Assembly (NCBI GenBank): GCA_036924085.1
Contig: JAVGWX010000012.1
Location: 28,004,901-28,068,900 of the forward strand
Reading direction: 5' to 3'
Length of the DNA: 64,000 bases
Origin: Ariolimax columbianus
Lineage: Eukaryota > Mollusca > Gastropoda > Stylommatophora > Arionidae
The notes under the pieces are model-generated. The model was not told the origin of the DNA and did no database searches. It worked only from the letters and a program-made list of their open reading frames with translations. Position numbers and translations under genes: made by a program. Shown here piece after piece: positions 59,717 through 64,000 of this stretch. Positions within the stretch are counted from its first letter, which is position 1. Each line of letters begins with the position of its first letter.

Positions 59717-59780
59717 AGATCTGGGGTAGTTGTCTCGCCGCAGCGACTCAATTTCAACCAGTGTTCGTAAAGCGATCTCA
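59717..59780 (-). CDS. Exon of an unrecognised - strand gene, cut off by rDNA
   Basis: On - the reading ALRTLVEIESLRRDNYPRS ends at a strong donor, TCT|GTGAGT (59716-59711), phase 0. Upstream the sequence turns GC-rich at about 59780 and becomes ribosomal spacer without a pyrimidine tract and acceptor. The exon therefore seems truncated by the rDNA junction. Confidence 0.5.
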
Positions 59781-59783
59781 GTC

Positions 59784-60351
59784 CCGCCAGGCGGAGCGAT
59801 AGCGCGGGCTTGCGGAAAACGCTCGCCTGCCTTTCCCCGTAGAGCGAATTGGGTGCGGTTTGTTGCAGCGGCTCCTCCACCGAGGTGCGCTGGTCTGGTC
59901 CGTATCAGGAAACGTGGTCCGTCCGTGGTGATTTATCTAAGGCTTATAGCAGAGCTCGACAGTACGTCTCGCTGGTGGTCCGACTCTCACAAAGAGCTTG
60001 TGACCGGCAAATGGAAAGCAGGAATCGTTGCCTCGAGGCCCTGCGTTCTCCTACGGAGAAGGGCAGGCCGACAGGCCAAATTGTCTCTAGTCCCAGTGAA
60101 ATTCATCGCCGAGGTCGTTGGGATCCGTTCTGCACAGAGCGCTGCCATCCCTCCTCGAGCGAGCCCGGTCGGTCGGTCGTCTGGTGCGTGTGGGAGGCCC
60201 CTGTCAGGCGGTCCTAGGTCGACGGAGTGAGGGACGGGTGGAACAACCGTCCGTCCGTCCCGTCAGTCGGTCCCTGCGGCCGTCCCAGTGAGGCTTTTTA
60301 CACACCCTTCCCCCGCCGACCGGTGTGCGCAGTACGTACGTCTCCGACAGA
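59784..60351 (+). other. rDNA 5' external transcribed spacer (partial)
   Basis: A GC-rich, CpG-rich stretch with GGTCGGTCGGTC and GTCCGTCCGTCC runs leads directly into the 18S start. By position and composition this is the end of the 5' ETS. Open frames here (for example 166 residues at 59730-60230) are composition artefacts. Confidence 0.8.
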
Positions 60352-61518
60352 TATCTGGTTGATCCTGCCAGTAGTCATATGCTTGTCTCAAAGATTAAGC
60401 CATGCATGTCTAAGTTCACACTGTCTCACGGTGAAACCGCGAATGGCTCATTAAATCAGTCGAGGTTCCTTAGATGACACGATCCTACTTGGATAACTGT
60501 GGCAATTCTAGAGCTAATACATGCTTACCAAGCTCCGACCCTCGCGAAAAGAGCGCTTTTATTAGTTCAAAACCAATCGTCGTTTCCCCTCGCGGGGTTG
60601 CGGCGTCCCCACTGGTGACTCTGGATAACTTTGTGCTGATCGCATGGCCTCATGTGCCGGCGACGCATCTTTCAAATGTCTGCCCTATCAAATGTCGATG
60701 GTACGTGACATGCCTACCATGTTTGTAACGGGTAACGGGGAATCAGGGTTCGATTCCGGAGAGGGAGCATGAGAAACGGCTACCACATCCAAGGAAGGCA
60801 GCAGGCGCGCAACTTACCCACTCCCGGCACGGGGAGGTAGTGACGAAAAATAACAATACGGGACTCTTTCGAGGCCCCGTAATTGGAATGAGTACACTTT
60901 AAACCCTTTAACAAGGATCTATTGGAGGGCAAGTCTGGTGCCAGCAGCCGCGGTAATTCCAGCTCCAATAGCGTATATTAAAGTTGTTGCAGTTAAAAAG
61001 CTCGTAGTTGGATCTCAGGCGCAGGCGGGCGGTCCGGCTCGCGCCGGTTCACTGCCCGTTGTCTCCTGCCCTACCGTCTGCCGGCTCTCTCCCACGGGTG
61101 CTCTTCGCTGAGCGTCCTGGGTGGCCGGCGCGTTTACTTTGAAAAAATTAGAGTGTTCAAAGCAAGCCTCGGCTGCCTGAATAATGGTGCATGGAATAAT
61201 GGAATAGAACCTCGGTTCTATTTTGTTGGTTTTCGGAACTGGAGGTAATGATTAACAGGGACAAACGGTGGCATTCGTATTGCGGCGTTAGAGGTGAAAT
61301 TCTTGGATTGCCGCAAGACGAGCTACTGCGAAAGCATTTGTCAAGAATGTTTTCATTAATCAAGAACGAAAGTCAGAGGCGCGAAGACGATCAGATACCG
61401 TCGTAGTTCTGACCATAAACGATGCCGACTAGCGATCCGCAGGAGTTGCTTCGATGACTCTGCGGGCAGCTTCCGGGAAACCAAAGTGTTTGGGTTCCGG
61501 GGGAAGTATGGTTGCAAA

Positions 61519-61567
<49 letters not shown>

Positions 61568-61591
61568 GCGGCTTAATTTGACTCAACACGG
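60352..61591 (+). rRNA. 18S rRNA gene, 5' part, interrupted
   Basis: It begins TATCTGGTTGATCCTGCCAG and contains TTCTAGAGCTAATACATG, GGTGCCAGCAGCCGCGGTAA, the variable V4 region (about 61015-61130, GC-rich), GGCATTCGTATTGCGGCGTT, GAGGTGAAATTCTTGGATTG and GGAATTGACGGAAGGGCACC. The match to eukaryotic 18S is strong until ACTCAACACGG at 61591, where GAAACCTCACC is expected and CCAACACTG is found. About one third of the gene, the 3' part, is absent. No disabling change was seen in the part present. Confidence 0.97.
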
Positions 61592-62090
61592 CCAACACTG
61601 AAATGATTGACATGCCGAGACCACTCTTCTGGGGTCTAATATGGAACTGGTGCTGGATTTAGACCCTCAGAAATCTGGGGCTATGCCCCCTGTGGCCCGG
61701 TTTGGTCTGCATCCAGTGTTCTGAAAAAGGAACTGATGGAAGAGCACTATCAGGAGTGGAGCCTGAGGCTTAAATTAACTTAACACGCCAATACTGCAGA
61801 ATGACTATCAAAAAGTACACCTTCGTGGGGTCTAATAGAGAACATGTGCTGGAATTAGACCCTTGAAAATCTGGGGCTACCCCCTAAGAAACTTGATTGT
61901 CTCGCTAAGGGAATTGACGGAAGGGCACCACCAGGTGTGGAACCTGCGGCTTAACTTGACTGAACACGCCAATACTGTAGAACAACTGACAAATCGAGAG
62001 CACTGCCGTTTGGGTCTAATAATGAACGTACGCTGGTATTAGACTCACGGATGACAAGTCAGCTCTCAAACACTCAAATGAAAGAACGCT
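61531..62090 (+). repeat. Three tandem units each starting with an 18S segment
   Basis: Units begin at 61531, 61728 and 61909 (spacing 197 and 181). Each starts with GGAATTGACGGAAGGGCACC-like sequence, continues to GACTCAACACG(G)CCAA(C/T)ACTG, and then has non-rRNA DNA with GGTCTAATA, GTGCTGGA(T/A)TTAGACC and AATCTGGGGCTA. The first unit's 18S part is the gene itself. The second and third have about 10 to 15 changes in that part. A fourth scrap (GTGAACGGGTGCTGGAAATA) follows near 62185. Confidence 0.85.
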
Positions 62091-63346
62091 ACGGAAATCG
62101 TGTTTAACTCCGCAGAAACCGCAGATTTCAAATACCTGGTCATTGACAAACAAAAGCCCTCAATACATTCGTCTGACCAAATAGTGAACGGGTGCTGGAA
62201 ATAGATCATCTGAAGACAGGTCAGTTTTACCCTACAAATGACAGGGCGTTGCTACGGAAAACCAGCTCAAATCGAGAGGAGCCGCAGACACTTTGGTTCA
62301 CGTACCAGGCTGATAAGCCAAGGGCGCGAGGCTACCATGTGGGGGATTACGGCCGAACCCTTGTAAGCCGCAATCCCGCCCAAAATCTCAGCACCACTGC
62401 AATGGGAGGCTCCTACATGCTCGGGACCTGGGGCTTGCGCCCCAGCCCTATCAGGTAGAGCCACAGTAAGAGGTCCTTGCCGTCCGCCAATCAAAGCGGG
62501 CGGACAACTGCTTGATACTCACCTTATACGGCGATTGGGTGCGAAACCACCAACCAAAGACTTAGTACCTGGTCGGGGTGTCGAAAACAGTAGAGCAGCC
62601 ACCTCACTGTGAACTGTCAAGACTCAACCACTGACCATGAGAGTTGTCCGCACACCAGGCGAACAACATCTCTGTGACATTACCAGGCTTGTCCTCTGGC
62701 TAAATGCACACCGGCTACGATATCTACCTCTGTACGCTATCAGCCATATAACTATCATGCTGGATGCAGAAGAGATGCAGACCAGCGGACATTGCACACC
62801 TGCCCCACTGTGTCAACACCCCAGGTGGCGGGGAATGCTAGGCGTACCATCCCTGCATAGAAGCCAAGAAAATAAAAGGAAAAAGAGATACCCCACTCAC
62901 ATGCAAATGCTACGTTTCTGGCAGGACGTGACGATCCTGGGATACAGACACACTGGACTGCCTCTCTTCCGGGTAAACCAGTCCATCTCATATATCATCT
63001 CACATATTATCATTGCACCCTATAGACACGAGTAGTGAAGACTCGATAGTCTAGTAAGACAACTTCCATAAGAGAGACAACTCTGATCATAAACAACTGC
63101 TGCCTTGCAGATAGGCTGGGGACAGCCAAAGGCTAAGGAGGGCATCCCTACAGAAACGCCTGTTGAAATCGGATGCACGGGGCCGCAAGCCTAACAAAAC
63201 AGTGTAACGTAAATCGCAGTATGATGGCAGTACAACCTATCAGAAAAACGCATGGCGCTCATCCTGCGGAGTCCCGCCAGGCAGCGATAGTGCCGGGCCT
63301 CACGCCTCGAAGGGGCCCACCCTTGACTACTGGTGGTCACCCACCC
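62090..63346 (+). other. Probable 5' leader of the LINE at 63347
   Basis: No recognisable gene. Frames of 88 and 132 residues (62192-62458, 62637-63035) have no CCHC or RRM-like ORF1 motif. Near the end, 63271-63300 closely resembles 59781-59810 of the rDNA spacer, and 63130-63185 shares GGCTAAGGAG and TTGAAATCGGATG with repeat A. It is most simply the non-coding leader of the following LINE, or that LINE's degraded ORF1. Confidence 0.4.
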
Positions 63347-64000
63347 ATGTGTCGTGGAGTCAAGGCACGTGGCTATGGGGCAACTTCTATTGGCCAAAAC
63401 CTCAAGACCCTCAAAATACTACAGTGGAATGCGAAGGGAGTCATTAACAAAAAACTTTCCCTAACACACCACCTGCATGAAGGTAAGATTGACGTGGCAT
63501 GTATCCAGGAAACGCACCTCAACAATAACCATAAATTCTCAATCAGAGGATACCAGACCTTCCGTCTAGATAGAGAAGGCCACAAAGGAGGGGTCCTGAT
63601 ACTGACCAGAAACTGCATACCGAGTAGCGCGGTATCTGTCAATCACACCGGACAAGCAGAAATTGTAGGAGTTGACATAATGGCCCAAGAGACGAAGCTC
63701 CGCATTTTCAATCTGTACGGACCACCAAATAGAGACCTATCGCTCTCGAGTATGGAGGTCAGAGACTCCAACTGCATAGTAGTTGGAGATTTCAACAGCC
63801 ACTCGGAGAGATGGGGATACTCTGACACAGACAGCAGAGGTGACGAAGTGGAAGATTGGGAGATAGATACAAATCTCTCCCTAATCAATAGGCCGGAGGA
63901 TAGCCCTAGCTTCTATTCAAGAACATGGCATACCACCTCGACTCCAGATTTGGCCTTCTCCACACAGGACATACACCATAAAATAGACCGCCAGGTGCTA
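63347..64000 (+). CDS. Non-LTR retrotransposon ORF2, APE endonuclease domain (partial)
   Basis: From ATG at 63347 the frame is open for 218 codons to the window edge. It contains LKILQWNAKGVINKK (catalytic Asn block), DVACIQETHL (catalytic Glu), GGVLILTRN, LRIFNLYGPPNRDLSL, VVGDFNSHSERWGY (GDFN block) and TWHTTSTPDLAFS. This is the AP-endonuclease-type nuclease of LINEs, which nicks target DNA to prime reverse transcription. The sequence style is that of the I superfamily (Nimb/I), with some R1-like features. The final SDH block, RT and RNase H would lie beyond the window. The ATG choice is inferred; no stop or frameshift is present, so the element may be intact. Confidence 0.92.
   Translation, partial: MCRGVKARGYGATSIGQNLKTLKILQWNAKGVINKKLSLTHHLHEGKIDVACIQETHLNNNHKFSIRGYQTFRLDREGHKGGVLILTRNCIPSSAVSVNHTGQAEIVGVDIMAQETKLRIFNLYGPPNRDLSLSSMEVRDSNCIVVGDFNSHSERWGYSDTDSRGDEVEDWEIDTNLSLINRPEDSPSFYSRTWHTTSTPDLAFSTQDIHHKIDRQVL

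Noticed and set aside
59730..60728. Open frames of 75-166 residues on the + strand
   Set aside because: They lie in rDNA spacer and 18S and reflect GC-rich composition.
62192..63035. LINE ORF1 (gag-like) between the 18S units and the endonuclease
   Set aside because: No CCHC knuckle, RRM or coiled coil could be read in any frame, so it is left as a leader.

Overview
The window is from an animal genome. It has intron-split genes with GT-AG junctions, AT-rich non-coding DNA, tRNA-derived SINEs, several non-LTR (LINE) families, DNA transposon relics, minisatellites and an 18S rRNA gene of animal type. The mix of SINEs and LINEs and the form of the 18S gene suggest a lophotrochozoan, most likely a mollusc and perhaps a gastropod. 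That assignment is inference from memory of these families.

Layout. (1) 1-21.7 kb, + strand: the 3' half of a mitochondrial FAD-dependent glycerol-3-phosphate dehydrogenase gene (GPD2). Eight consecutive exons with compatible phases run from 1070 to the stop at 21498, covering the C-terminal domain and the two EF-hands. The 5' half lies outside the window. Its introns are inflated by tandem arrays (65, 39, 96, 26, 32 and about 26 bp units) and by nested SINEs, LINEs and a TTAA-flanked MITE. (2) 21.7-48 kb: transposon-rich DNA. It holds TTAA-bounded (piggyBac-like) MITEs, 3' ends of I/Nimb-type LINEs with RNase H domains, CR1-like LINE ends, an inverted (twin-priming-like) LINE, a hAT relic and many copies of a roughly 350-bp SINE-like repeat (called repeat A here). 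One possible + strand terminal exon sits at 34.66 kb. (3) 48.4-59.8 kb: scattered - strand exons with good splice sites, belonging to one or more genes I do not recognise. They lie among a mariner relic, a LINE tail inserted into that mariner, two adjacent piggyBac-like elements sharing a TTAA, and more SINEs and arrays. (4) 59.8-64 kb: an abrupt GC-rich switch into ribosomal DNA, with 5' external transcribed spacer and then 1,240 nt of intact-looking 18S. The 18S is broken off, followed by about three diverged tandem units that each begin with an 18S segment, then about 1.3 kb of leader-like DNA, then the open 5' end of an APE-endonuclease LINE that runs off the window.

The most unusual part is the right end: an 18S gene cut by a LINE whose upstream region is built from 18S-derived repeats. 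Next is the array of AG|GTAAG motifs (ratchet-site-like) that starts exactly at a GPD2 splice donor.

Most large open frames in the window (for example the 277-361 residue ones at 9.3-10.4, 13.8-14.8 and 16.7-17.7 kb) are tandem repeats with no stop codon, not genes. Exon joins were made by eye from family knowledge of GPD2; no alignment was run.
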